Origin: Candidatus Scatomorpha stercoravium
GTDB lineage: Bacteria > Bacillota > Clostridia > Oscillospirales > Oscillospiraceae
Reading direction: 5' to 3'
Assembly: GCA_018716005.1 (NCBI GenBank)
Contig: DVKN01000013.1
Location: 1-10,802, forward strand
Length of the DNA: 10,802 nt
The stretch's first letter is position 1, and the number at the start of each line of letters is the position of its first letter. Below are positions 1 to 5,578 of this stretch, piece by piece. The notes under the pieces are model-generated. The model saw only the letters and a list, made by a program, of their open reading frames with translations. It was not told the DNA's origin and did not search any database. Both the position numbers and the translations under genes were made by a program.

Positions 1-377
1 GCCTCGAACTCGGTGAAGTACTCGTCCATGCGGGTATTCAGCTCGTTCATGTCGTCGGGGTCGGTGTGCTCGAGGCTCATGTCGCGCCTCGCGAGCTCCT
101 CGGCGAGTATGTCGTAGAAGACCGCGTCCTCATAGTCGGCTATGGCCTCGTGTATGCCGCCCTCCTCGAATTCGCGGCTGGGGAAGGTGTGCCCGTACCA
201 GGTGGAGTAGAGCTCCTTCCAGCCGAGCTTCGAGCAGAGGGCGAAGAGCTTCTCCTGAAGGTCGTCGTAGTCCCTGAAGCGGTCCGTCTCGGCGCGGGTG
301 GAGTTCAGCACCCAGTTGCCTATATATACCATGTCCAGCAGCCGCCGGAATTCCTTATTCGTGAGCTCGATGTTCAT
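1..377 (-). CDS. Hypothetical protein, N-terminal part (cut by left edge)
   Basis: An open frame runs from an ATG at 377 to the window edge with no stop, about 125 residues, so the C-terminus is missing. The start MNIELTNKEFRRLLDM is preceded by a good Shine-Dalgarno sequence (GGGAGG, 7 bases upstream). The protein is acidic and rich in aromatic residues (WKELYSTWYGH near residue 58), with no signal peptide, membrane segment or metal-binding cluster, so it is probably a small cytoplasmic protein. I do not recognise the family and assign no function. Composition and codon use match the neighbours, and the opposite-strand reading is low-complexity, which supports this frame. It is transcribed divergently from spoVAC, with an extended -10 promoter 40 bases upstream of its start. 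Confidence 0.8.
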   Translation of the reverse strand, partial: MNIELTNKEFRRLLDMVYIGNWVLNSTRAETDRFRDYDDLQEKLFALCSKLGWKELYSTWYGHTFPSREFEEGGIHEAIADYEDAVFYDILAEELARRDMSLEHTDPDDMNELNTRMDEYFTEFE

Positions 378-416
378 AAACCAGCCTCCCAACCTCGGAG
401 CTAATCGTTCAGCATT

Positions 417-425
417 ATTATAGCA
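417..425 (-). promoter_or_regulatory. Extended -10 promoter for the left-edge gene
   Basis: On the minus strand TGC is followed directly by a perfect TATAAT (422 to 417). This is the TGn-TATAAT extended -10 form, which can work without a good -35; the expected -35 position (about 440-445) reads TAGCAT, a poor match. Transcription would start near 410, giving a leader of about 33 bases that contains the GGGAGG ribosome site. Confidence 0.5.
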
Positions 426-447
426 CGCGCCATACGCAAATGCTACA

Positions 448-478
448 TGAATTTGTGAACGGCCCCGCGGGAATACTG
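448..478 (+). promoter_or_regulatory. Candidate sigma-G (forespore) promoter of spoVAC
   Basis: TGAATT (448-453), an 18-base spacer and AATACTG (472-478) resemble the forespore sigma-G consensus (about TGAATA, 17-18 bases, CATACTA) with 5 of 6 and 5 of 7 matches. spoVA operons are classical sigma-G targets, so the match fits the gene. The caveat is that the leader would be only about 12 bases and would start close to the ribosome site. No housekeeping-type promoter is obvious in this gap on the plus strand. Confidence 0.4.
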
Positions 479-496
479 CCCCGTGGGGGTGATAAC

Positions 497-934
497 ATGG
501 TAAAGCTGACGCGCGAGCAGTACGCGGAGCTCGCGGCGAAGCACGCGCCGAAATCCGCCACCGCGCCGGACACGCTGCGCGCCTTCCTCTGCGGTGGGGC
601 GGTATGCGCGCTGGGGGAGGCGGCGACCCGCGGCTGGGAGGCCCTCGGCGCGGGGGATTTCGCCCCGGCCGCCACGAGCATGACGCTGATTTTCCTCGGC
701 GCGCTCTTCACGGCGCTCGGCGTGTACGACAATTTCGCGAAAATCGCGGGCGCGGGCGCGCTCGTGCCCATCACGGGCTTCGCGAACGCCGTCACGAGCC
801 CGGCGCTGGAGTTCAAGACGGAGGGCATGATAACCGGCCTCGCGGCGAAGCTGTTCATCATCGCCGGGCCGGTGGTGGTGTACGGCGTGCTCTCGGGCAC
901 GGCCTACGGGCTGATATTGTGCCTCATAAGCTGA
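497..934 (+). CDS. spoVAC: Stage V sporulation protein AC (SpoVAC)
   Basis: This is a 145-residue membrane protein of the SpoVA family. In Bacillus, SpoVA proteins sit in the spore inner membrane and move dipicolinic acid into the forespore and out at germination; SpoVAC has been described as a mechanosensitive channel. A short hydrophilic N-terminus (MVKLTREQYAELAAKH) is followed by hydrophobic segments near residues 28-45, 58-78, 82-99 and 117-143. The family block includes GVYDNFAKIAGAGALVPITG (75-94) and GFANAV, then SPALEFKTEG. The N-terminal extension and length fit SpoVAC rather than the shorter SpoVAE. I chose ATG 497 because GGGGGTGAT lies just upstream; an in-frame ATG at 440 would add 19 residues without a ribosome site. 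The usual partners spoVAD and spoVAE are absent: the gene is followed at once by a terminator, so it is monocistronic. Confidence 0.88.
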   Translation: MVKLTREQYAELAAKHAPKSATAPDTLRAFLCGGAVCALGEAATRGWEALGAGDFAPAATSMTLIFLGALFTALGVYDNFAKIAGAGALVPITGFANAVTSPALEFKTEGMITGLAAKLFIIAGPVVVYGVLSGTAYGLILCLIS

Positions 935-965
935 AACCGGGCCCAGATTGGGCCCGGTTTTTATT
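935..965 (+). terminator. Intrinsic terminator of spoVAC
   Basis: A perfect 10-base-pair stem, AACCGGGCCC (935-944) with GGGCCCGGTT (950-959), has a 5-base loop and is followed by a T-run (TTTTTATT, 958-965). It begins right after the spoVAC stop codon. Read on the minus strand the tail has only three T residues, so it would stop the converging anti-sigma transcript less efficiently. Confidence 0.9.
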
Positions 966-991
966 CTGCGCGCCCGGAGAGGGCGGCGGGG

Positions 992-2506
992 TCAGTCGTC
1001 GATGTCGCGCTCGGCCTTGAGGATAGAGCCGGAGTAGGCGTCTATCTCGTACTCGTACTCGGTCCAGCCGACGCGGAACTCGACCTCGTAGTAGGTGTAG
1101 CCGTCGTCGCGGTCGAGCTCGACGCGGATGCGGCTGGCGTCGGCCTCGCTGACGCCGGCGTGGCTGAGGGCGGCGGACTTGGCCGCGGCCTCGCCGATGA
1201 GGGAGCCGGAGCTGTCCTGGCCGCCGCTGTGGCCGCCGTTGAAGCTCTCGCGCTCGGCCTTGATGACCGCGCCGCTGAGGGCGTCAATCTCGTAGTCGAA
1301 CTCGGTGTTGTCGGCGACGAACTCGAGCTCGTAGATATAGCGGCCGTCGCTGCGGTCGAACTGGGCCTTGGTCCAGACGGCGTCGGATACGCCGGCGTGG
1401 CTGAGGGCGGCCTGCTTCGCCGCGGCCTCGCCGATGTAGCTGCCGCCGGGGGCGGAGGTGCCGGGGACGGAGCCGGTGGGGTAGTTCTCGCGCTCGGCCT
1501 TCACGACCTCGCCGGTGAGGGCGTCGATGTCGTACTCATACTCGGCGGTAGTGGTGTAGAGGTCTATCTCGTAGACCATGCGGCCGTGCTCGGAGTCGAA
1601 CTCAATCTTCTTGGCGCTGAGGCTGTTCGCGTCGAGGCCCGCGTGCTCGCAGGCGGCCTTGAGGGCGGCGTCGGCGCCGATGTACGCGCCCGCGCTGGCG
1701 GTGCCGGACTGGGTGACGCCGCTGTCGGTGACGCCGCGGGAGGAGGCGATAAGGGCGATGTCGTTGACGGAGAGGCCGGCGAGGCTCTCGACGGTGAGAG
1801 TGGGATCGGCCTCGACGAGCTTGCTGATGAGCTGGGCCTTGCCCTCGGTGATGTTGTAGCTGGCGGCGAGGGAGCTGAGCTGGGCGTCGGGCGTGACGGT
1901 CTGGCTGATTACCGCGCCCTCGAGGCCGCCGGTGCCGAGGGCGGACTCAATCATGCCGGCGACGCTCTGCTGCAGCGCGGCGGCGCGCCCGGCGTCGCCG
2001 TCGGTGACGGAGACGAGGATGGAGTTCCTGAGGTCGTCGAGGTAGCCGTTGGTGAGCATGGAACCAATGAGGGCGTTCACGGCCACGTCGAGCTTGCTGC
2101 CGGCGAGGTCCATGCTGCCGAGCACCACGCGGGCGTCGGAGTTGAGGGCCTTGACGGCGGTGACGGTATCATCGGCGTCGACGTCGAGCTCGATGCTGGG
2201 GTTGACGTCGAGGGTTATGACGCTGCTGAGCAGGGTGGAGGAGGGGCCGTCGGTGACGGCGGGGGAATCCGCGCCGCGGTGGCCGATTCCGTAGCCCACA
2301 GCGCCGCCGAGGATGGCGAGCACGAGCGCGGCGGCTATGGCGATGGGGACGAATCTGTTCTTCTTCCTCGGGGTTTCGTTCATATTGATAACCTTTCCTT
2401 TCAGTTTTTCGGCTTCCAGCCTCGTTAGCACGCCGTCGAAATCATCGGGCGCGCCGCGGCGGAGCGCGGAGTCGATGCGCTGAAGGAGTTCGCGTTCGTT
2501 ATCCAT
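992..2506 (-). CDS. RsgI-like membrane anti-sigma factor with three PepSY domains
   Basis: This 504-residue single-pass membrane protein is encoded directly after an ECF sigma gene and overlaps it by 8 bases, the standard arrangement for an anti-sigma factor. A charged cytoplasmic segment (1-51), presumably sigma-binding, is followed by a membrane helix (about 52-74). The external part starts with ITLDVNPSIELDVDADD (97-113), the hallmark of the RsgI periplasmic domain; in clostridial RsgI proteins the polypeptide cuts itself between Asn and Pro of this motif (here Asn102-Pro103). Residues 114-260 are an Ala/Leu-rich alpha/beta region. Three PepSY-type repeats follow at about 275-340, 357-421 and 436-502, each ending in a variant of YEIDALSGxVxKAERE, joined by Gly/Ser/Pro linkers. 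PepSY domains are thought to bind or inhibit peptides or peptidases, so the signal may be an extracellular protease or peptide, unlike the carbohydrate-binding RsgIs. GGAGG upstream of ATG 2506 sets the start. No terminator with a strong T-run follows. Confidence 0.85.
   Translation of the reverse strand: MDNERELLQRIDSALRRGAPDDFDGVLTRLEAEKLKGKVINMNETPRKKNRFVPIAIAAALVLAILGGAVGYGIGHRGADSPAVTDGPSSTLLSSVITLDVNPSIELDVDADDTVTAVKALNSDARVVLGSMDLAGSKLDVAVNALIGSMLTNGYLDDLRNSILVSVTDGDAGRAAALQQSVAGMIESALGTGGLEGAVISQTVTPDAQLSSLAASYNITEGKAQLISKLVEADPTLTVESLAGLSVNDIALIASSRGVTDSGVTQSGTASAGAYIGADAALKAACEHAGLDANSLSAKKIEFDSEHGRMVYEIDLYTTTAEYEYDIDALTGEVVKAERENYPTGSVPGTSAPGGSYIGEAAAKQAALSHAGVSDAVWTKAQFDRSDGRYIYELEFVADNTEFDYEIDALSGAVIKAERESFNGGHSGGQDSSGSLIGEAAAKSAALSHAGVSEADASRIRVELDRDDGYTYYEVEFRVGWTEYEYEIDAYSGSILKAERDIDD
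1001..1684 (-). repeat. Three tandem PepSY-coding repeats
   Basis: Three copies of about 200 bases encode the PepSY domains (1487-1684, 1244-1438 and 1001-1201). The 14-mer TCGCGCTCGGCCTT, covering the KAERE codons, recurs exactly at 1005-1018, 1248-1261 and 1488-1501, that is, 243 and 240 bases apart. The second and third copies also share a near-identical stretch encoding IGEAAAKxAALSHAGVS. This indicates fairly recent internal duplication, with the first copy the most diverged. Confidence 0.8.
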
Positions 2507-3077
2507 TTTTTCCTCCTTCCAGCGATGCCCTCATTTTCTTGAGGGCGCGGTTGTACTTGCTGAGCACGGTGGGGAGGGCGAGGTTCATGAGGGCCGCGAT
2601 CTCCCTGTGCTTGAGGCCGGTGAGGGCGTGGAGCGAGACTATCTCGCGCTCGTCGTCGCGCAGGACCTCCATCAGCTCCGCGAGCGTTTCCGCGTCGCTG
2701 CGGCTGAAATCCGGCCTGTCTGCGAACTGCTCCATCCAGTCCTCGGGCGACATCGTGACGGTACGCTTTGCCGAGCGCATACGGTCGAGCGCGAGGTTCC
2801 TCGCGATGCGCATGAGCCAGGCCGTGGGCTTGCCCTCGGAGCGATAGGCCCCGGCGCTCAGGTGCGCCTTCACGAAGGTCTCCTGCGCTATGTCCTCGGC
2901 CTCGTGCGCGTCCCTGATGAGGGAGAGCGCGTAGCCGAAGACGGCGCCGTGCGTCAATTCGTAGAGCCGGCCGAGCGCGTCGGTGTCGCCCTGCGACATC
3001 CGCGCGATGCAGCGGTCGAGCTCCTCGGCCCCGCTCCCGGACAGGGGGGCCGTCTGGAATAGAAGTAAACTCAGCAT
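2499..3077 (-). CDS. ECF-family RNA polymerase sigma factor
   Basis: This 192-residue protein has the two-domain ECF sigma plan. Region 2 spans about 30-105, with DAHEAEDIAQETFVKAH (57-73) and AWLMRIARNLALDRMR (86-101) as the core-binding and -10-recognising helices. After an acidic linker (109-127), region 4 (128-187) ends in a helix-turn-helix, LKHREIAALMNLALPTVLSK (155-174), that would read the -35 element. There is no extra C-terminal domain. ATG 3077 is preceded by GAGGCGGG; a later in-frame Met at residue 28 (MSQGD) is an alternative start, since residues 1-20 are not typical of the fold. The stop codon overlaps the start of the anti-sigma gene, so the two are translationally coupled. 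The operon has its own housekeeping-type promoter; I do not see a convincing ECF-type autoregulatory promoter. Confidence 0.93.
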   Translation of the reverse strand: MLSLLLFQTAPLSGSGAEELDRCIARMSQGDTDALGRLYELTHGAVFGYALSLIRDAHEAEDIAQETFVKAHLSAGAYRSEGKPTAWLMRIARNLALDRMRSAKRTVTMSPEDWMEQFADRPDFSRSDAETLAELMEVLRDDEREIVSLHALTGLKHREIAALMNLALPTVLSKYNRALKKMRASLEGGKNG

Positions 3078-3130
3078 TTTTCCCGCCTCTGAACTAACAA
3101 CGTCCGGGGAGCGCCGTTTATTGCACGGGG

Positions 3131-3156
3131 GAAAAATTTTTTCGAAAAATTTTTTC
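3131..3156. repeat. Tandem AT-rich 13-mer in the sigma operon leader
   Basis: The 13-mer GAAAAATTTTTTC occurs twice back to back (3131-3143 and 3144-3156). Because each unit is nearly self-complementary, the pair also forms an imperfect palindrome centred on CG at 3143-3144, flanked by G-rich and C-rich arms. It lies about 25 bases downstream of the predicted transcription start of the sigma operon, inside its leader, and stands out from the GC-rich surroundings. It could be a bent-DNA or operator site, or an RNA hairpin. The function is unknown. Confidence 0.75.
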
Positions 3157-3184
3157 CCGTCCCCGGTGAAAGGTTATCATGCAA

Positions 3185-3213
3185 AGTATACCACCGTCCC
3201 GCGGCGCTGTAAA
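3185..3213 (-). promoter_or_regulatory. Housekeeping (sigma-A type) promoter of the ECF sigma operon
   Basis: On the minus strand TTTACA (3213 to 3208) and TATACT (3190 to 3185) are separated by exactly 17 bases, each one mismatch from consensus. Transcription would start near 3178, giving a leader of about 100 bases before the sigma gene that contains the tandem 13-mer. Basal transcription by the main polymerase, with the sigma factor held by its anti-sigma protein, is a common arrangement. Confidence 0.7.
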
Positions 3214-3275
3214 GCGCATATACTCCGCGCGCGGCGCGCAAAATAAGCGCGAAAACTGATAAGGAGGCAACCCGC

Positions 3276-4178
3276 ATGATAAAACGCAGCATACTCGCGC
3301 TCGCGCTCGCGTCGGCGCTGGCCCTGCCGCTGGGCTCGGCGCTGGCCGTATCCGGCGCGCCCGTCGCCGAAAACCTCGAGCTCACGACCTACCGCAACGT
3401 CTCCGTCGGCGGGCGGCTCGCCGCCGTCGACCCGGAGGGCGACGCCCTCACCTTCGAGATAACCACCCAGCCGGGGAAGGGCACGGTCGAGCTCACGGAG
3501 GACGGCCGCTTCGTCTACACGCCGGAGACGAACCGCAAGGGCCGCGACTACTTCGGCTACCGCGCCGTGGACGAGACGGGCGCGCGCAGCCAGGAGGCCA
3601 CGGTCATAATCAAGATTGAAAAGCAGAAGACCTCCACCACCTACGCCGACCTCGCCGGCCATCCCGCCGGCTACGCCGCGACGGCCCTCGCCGAGAGGGG
3701 CATATTCACCGCCGAGAGCGTCGCGGGCGTGAGCGTGTTCTCGCCCGGGCGCGAGGTGACGCGCGGCGAATTCCTCAGCATGTGCATGGCCCTCTCCGGC
3801 GGCGAAATGCTAAGCGGTGTCGCCTCCACCGGCTTTGCCGACGACGCGGACATCGGCGACTGGCTCAAGCCGGTTGTCGCAACGGCGCTCATGGACGGCA
3901 TTGTGAGCGGCTACACGGTCAGCGGCGGCGCGGTCTTCGAGCCGGACGACACCGTCACCCGCCAGGAGGCCGCCGTCATGCTCGACAACGTCCTCGACAC
4001 GACGGACGCGGCCGTGGGCGTCTCGGGCGCGGCCGACTGGGCGGCGGAGGCCGTCGGCAACCTCGCGGCCTGCGGCGTTATCGCCGAGGGCGAGGCCTAT
4101 TCCGAGCCGCTCACCCGCGCCGACGCCGCGGAAATGCTCGTGCGCGCTCTCGACGTGCTCGCCGCGCGCGAGGGCTGA
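3276..4178 (+). CDS. Exported S-layer homology (SLH) protein with an Ig/cadherin-like domain
   Basis: A 300-residue surface protein. It has a typical signal peptide (MIKRS, a hydrophobic core, predicted cut after SALA at residue 24). A cadherin/Ig-like beta domain spans about 35-114, with the recognisable DPEGDALTFEITTQPGKGT (52-70) and FVYTPETNRKGRDYFGYRA. Three SLH repeats follow at about 121-174, 185-240 and 249-295; each carries the conserved TRxE/TRxD element (VTRGE 161-165, VTRQE 227-231, LTRAD 279-283). SLH trimers usually anchor proteins non-covalently to pyruvylated secondary cell-wall polymers. With anchor and one Ig domain only, this looks like a structural or adhesive surface protein rather than an enzyme. 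AAGGAGG sits well placed before ATG 3276. The gene is divergent from the ECF sigma operon, so regulation by that sigma is plausible but not shown. No clear plus-strand promoter stands out in the 198-base gap. Confidence 0.9.
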   Translation: MIKRSILALALASALALPLGSALAVSGAPVAENLELTTYRNVSVGGRLAAVDPEGDALTFEITTQPGKGTVELTEDGRFVYTPETNRKGRDYFGYRAVDETGARSQEATVIIKIEKQKTSTTYADLAGHPAGYAATALAERGIFTAESVAGVSVFSPGREVTRGEFLSMCMALSGGEMLSGVASTGFADDADIGDWLKPVVATALMDGIVSGYTVSGGAVFEPDDTVTRQEAAVMLDNVLDTTDAAVGVSGAADWAAEAVGNLAACGVIAEGEAYSEPLTRADAAEMLVRALDVLAAREG

Positions 4179-4190
4179 CGAAAATTCTCC

Positions 4191-4218
4191 TTGAAAAAGG
4201 CCGAAGCTGTGGTATCAT
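4191..4218 (+). promoter_or_regulatory. Promoter of the lipoprotein gene
   Basis: TTGAAA (4191-4196) and TATCAT (4213-4218) are separated by 16 bases, a fair housekeeping promoter. It starts 12 bases after the SLH gene stop codon, and no terminator intervenes, so read-through from the SLH gene is also possible. The predicted leader is about 22 bases and contains AAGGAGG. Confidence 0.55.
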
Positions 4219-4246
4219 ATCAGCGTCTTCTTCAAGGAGGTTACAT

Positions 4247-4804
4247 ATGAGAAGCGCCGCCGTGCTCATTTTAATAGTGCTTATCGCCCTCGCCCTCTCC
4301 GGCTGCGGCGCTTCGGTGGCGGAATTTACCCCCGCGCCCGTGGAGGGGGTGCTCGCCGCCGCGGCGGAGCTGCTGCCGGGGGAGGATTCGGCTGCCTTCA
4401 CCTTTACCGCGCCGGCCGGATGCGAGCTCAGGGCGCGCGTGCTGCGCTGGGACGGCGAATGGCTCGGCTGCGGCGAGGCCGCTGTGTTCTCCGCCCCGGA
4501 CGAGGGCGCGCTGGTGCTGAGCTTTGACTCCGTCGCCGGAGGCTTCGCGGCCTCGCTCACGGACGCGGAGGGGGCGGTCCAGGCCCGGCAGCGCTTCGTA
4601 TCGGACGCCGCGCCGCGTGGGGAGCCCCGCCGCGCCGTGTACTGCACGGAGGGCGCGGAGCTCATGCCCGGCGGGCGCTTCGCCGCCGTGATAGAGTACT
4701 ACGGCGGCCCGGAGGGCGCCGCGGCCGACATAGCGGACTTCGAGCGCACTGACGGCCTCGGGCGCTTTGACGCCGTGTACGCGCTCGTAATAGAGCTCGC
4801 CTGA
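4247..4804 (+). CDS. Small lipoprotein of unknown function
   Basis: A 185-residue protein with a lipoprotein signal peptide: MRSAA, a hydrophobic stretch, and a lipobox ALSGC placing the lipidated cysteine at residue 20. It should be anchored to the outer face of the cytoplasmic membrane. The mature part is Ala/Gly/Glu-rich with alternating hydrophobic patterns (FTFTAPAG 51-58, ALVLSFDSV 88-96, FAAVIEYYGG 145-154), suggesting a beta-sandwich. It has cysteines at 59, 75 and 133. I recognise no family and assign no function. ATG 4247 is chosen because AAGGAGG lies 6 bases upstream and the signal peptide starts there; the same frame is open far upstream only as an Arg-rich shadow of the SLH gene. 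It follows the SLH gene in the same direction by 68 bases. Confidence 0.85.
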   Translation: MRSAAVLILIVLIALALSGCGASVAEFTPAPVEGVLAAAAELLPGEDSAAFTFTAPAGCELRARVLRWDGEWLGCGEAAVFSAPDEGALVLSFDSVAGGFAASLTDAEGAVQARQRFVSDAAPRGEPRRAVYCTEGAELMPGGRFAAVIEYYGGPEGAAADIADFERTDGLGRFDAVYALVIELA

Positions 4805-4806
4805 AC

Positions 4807-4843
4807 GTAAAAAGCCCGCCCGGGGTTCCGGGCGGGCTTAAGT
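4807..4843. terminator. Bidirectional terminator between the lipoprotein and CBS genes
   Basis: A perfect 12-base-pair stem, AAGCCCGCCCGG (4812-4823) with CCGGGCGGGCTT (4828-4839), has a 4-base loop. On the minus strand the stem is followed by five T residues (CTTTTTACG), so it serves the converging CBS gene well. On the plus strand the tail is weaker (TTAAGTTT). It begins 8 bases after the lipoprotein stop. Confidence 0.88.
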
Positions 4844-4881
4844 TTACATAAATCAGGCATTCGCCTGTGCGGGAAGGGGGC

Positions 4882-5304
4882 TTACACGGCCTTCCCGGCC
4901 AGCGCAACCTCTGCGCCGGCGAGGGCGGCGATGACGCTCTTGCGCGTGACGATGCCGCAGAAGCAGCCGCGGTCGTCGACTATCGGGACGAAGTTCTGCT
5001 GCAGGAGCGCGTCTATCACCTCGTCGTCGCCGGCGGTTATGCCGAGCGGCGGGCAGAAATCCCGCCTCACGAGGTCGCGTATGCGGTAGCGCTCCTGGTT
5101 CTTGAGCGAGCAGGTGCCGCTCGCGAGCAGATGCCAGAGAAAGTCGCCCTCCGTGATGCAGCCTATGTATTCGCCGTGCTCGCCGAGGACGGGGACGGCG
5201 GTATAGCCGTGGCGGCGCATGACCTCGAGGCCCTGGCGCACCGTATCGTCCGCGCTGATGTACGCGGTCATGGCTTTGGGTGTGAGTATTTTAGGAATGT
5301 TCAT
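4882..5304 (-). CDS. Two-CBS-domain protein
   Basis: A 140-residue soluble protein made almost entirely of a CBS pair (Bateman module). Numbered from the in-frame Met at 5313, CBS1 spans about 11-65 (ADDTVRQGLEVMRRHGYTAV, VPVLGEHGEYIGCITEGD) and CBS2 about 80-132 (DEVIDALLQQNFVPIVDD, GCFCGIVTRKSVIAAL). Such stand-alone modules bind adenine nucleotides. The length and the FxGIxTRxxV ending resemble the c-di-AMP-binding YkuL/CbpB group of Firmicutes, but this is a tentative reading by pattern only. Start choice: an in-frame ATG at 5313 lacks a properly spaced ribosome site, whereas ATG 5304 overlaps the stop of a short upstream frame (ATGA), so 5304 is preferred. It has its own promoter and a terminator at 4807-4843, so it is monocistronic apart from the leader frame. 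Confidence 0.85.
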   Translation of the reverse strand: MNIPKILTPKAMTAYISADDTVRQGLEVMRRHGYTAVPVLGEHGEYIGCITEGDFLWHLLASGTCSLKNQERYRIRDLVRRDFCPPLGITAGDDEVIDALLQQNFVPIVDDRGCFCGIVTRKSVIAALAGAEVALAGKAV

Positions 5305-5363
5305 GTCGACCATCCTGCCTGTGAGTTATCGTTCGCCCCCGGTTCAGCCGCCTTGACGGCCAT
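5301..5363 (-). CDS. Possible 20-residue leader peptide upstream of the CBS gene
   Basis: A short frame starts at ATG 5363 (MAVKAAEPGAND...) and ends in TGA at 5303-5301, which overlaps the ATG of the CBS gene as ATGA, the classic signature of translational coupling. A very strong Shine-Dalgarno match, GGGAGGTGAT, covers 5371-5362, but its spacing to ATG 5363 (about 2 bases) is too short for optimal initiation. Either the strong site serves this leader inefficiently, or it is a chance match or a standby site for the CBS gene. Function unknown. Confidence 0.3.
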   Translation of the reverse strand: MAVKAAEPGANDNSQAGWST

Positions 5364-5408
5364 CACCTCCCAGCTTCGGCGCGGCCGGGAGCACCTCATT
5401 CCATGTAT

Positions 5409-5437
5409 ATTTTAACCTATATCCTCCGTAAAGGCAA
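5409..5437 (-). promoter_or_regulatory. Promoter of the CBS-domain gene
   Basis: On the minus strand TTGCCT (5437 to 5432), a 17-base spacer and TAAAAT (5414 to 5409) form a reasonable housekeeping promoter in an AT-rich patch. Transcription would start near 5402, leaving a leader of about 98 bases that holds the strong GGGAGGTGAT site and the possible leader peptide. Confidence 0.55.
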
Positions 5438-5519
5438 GCTGAAAAATGTAAAAAACGGAGAAGAGTTTATGAACAGTCTGCAAATCTTTCCCCGTCCCCG
5501 CCAGGACGGAACTTCCGCG

Positions 5520-5548
5520 TTGACAGGAGCGTCTTTAATCGGTAGAAT
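5520..5548 (+). promoter_or_regulatory. Housekeeping promoter of the DUF368/PopT gene
   Basis: A perfect TTGACA (5520-5525), a 17-base spacer and TAGAAT (5543-5548, one mismatch) form one of the clearest promoters in the window. The predicted leader is about 24 bases, ending in AAAAGGA before ATG 5579. Just upstream is a 6-base-pair dyad, CCGTCC (5492-5497) with GGACGG (5504-5509), which could bind a regulator; that is speculative. Confidence 0.8.
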
Positions 5549-5578
5549 ACAATAAAAATTCGCTAAAAGGACTATCAT

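Noticed and set aside
66..404. 112-codon plus-strand frame at the left edge
   Set aside because: It has no ribosome site and a composition typical of antisense; the minus-strand frame over the same bases has a good start and promoter.
1160..2428. Long open frame (422 codons) on the plus strand opposite the anti-sigma gene
   Set aside because: It is Gly/Ala/Asp/Val-rich low-complexity sequence, the expected antisense shadow of a GC-rich gene; the minus-strand reading has clear domains and a ribosome site.
3152..3180. Possible plus-strand promoter for the SLH gene (TTTTCC, 17 bases, TATCAT)
   Set aside because: The -35 is a poor match inside the A/T-tract repeat; an isolated TATACT at 3219-3224 also lacks any -35. 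Neither is convincing.
3160..3185. ECF-type autoregulatory promoter (AACC-like -35) upstream of the sigma gene
   Set aside because: AACCTTT is present on the minus strand, but no CGT-type -10 lies 16-17 bases downstream.
5469..5555. 28-codon plus-strand frame with GGAG 8 bases upstream, before the PopT gene
   Set aside because: It contains the PopT promoter (5520-5548) inside its coding part and has no promoter of its own; most likely chance.
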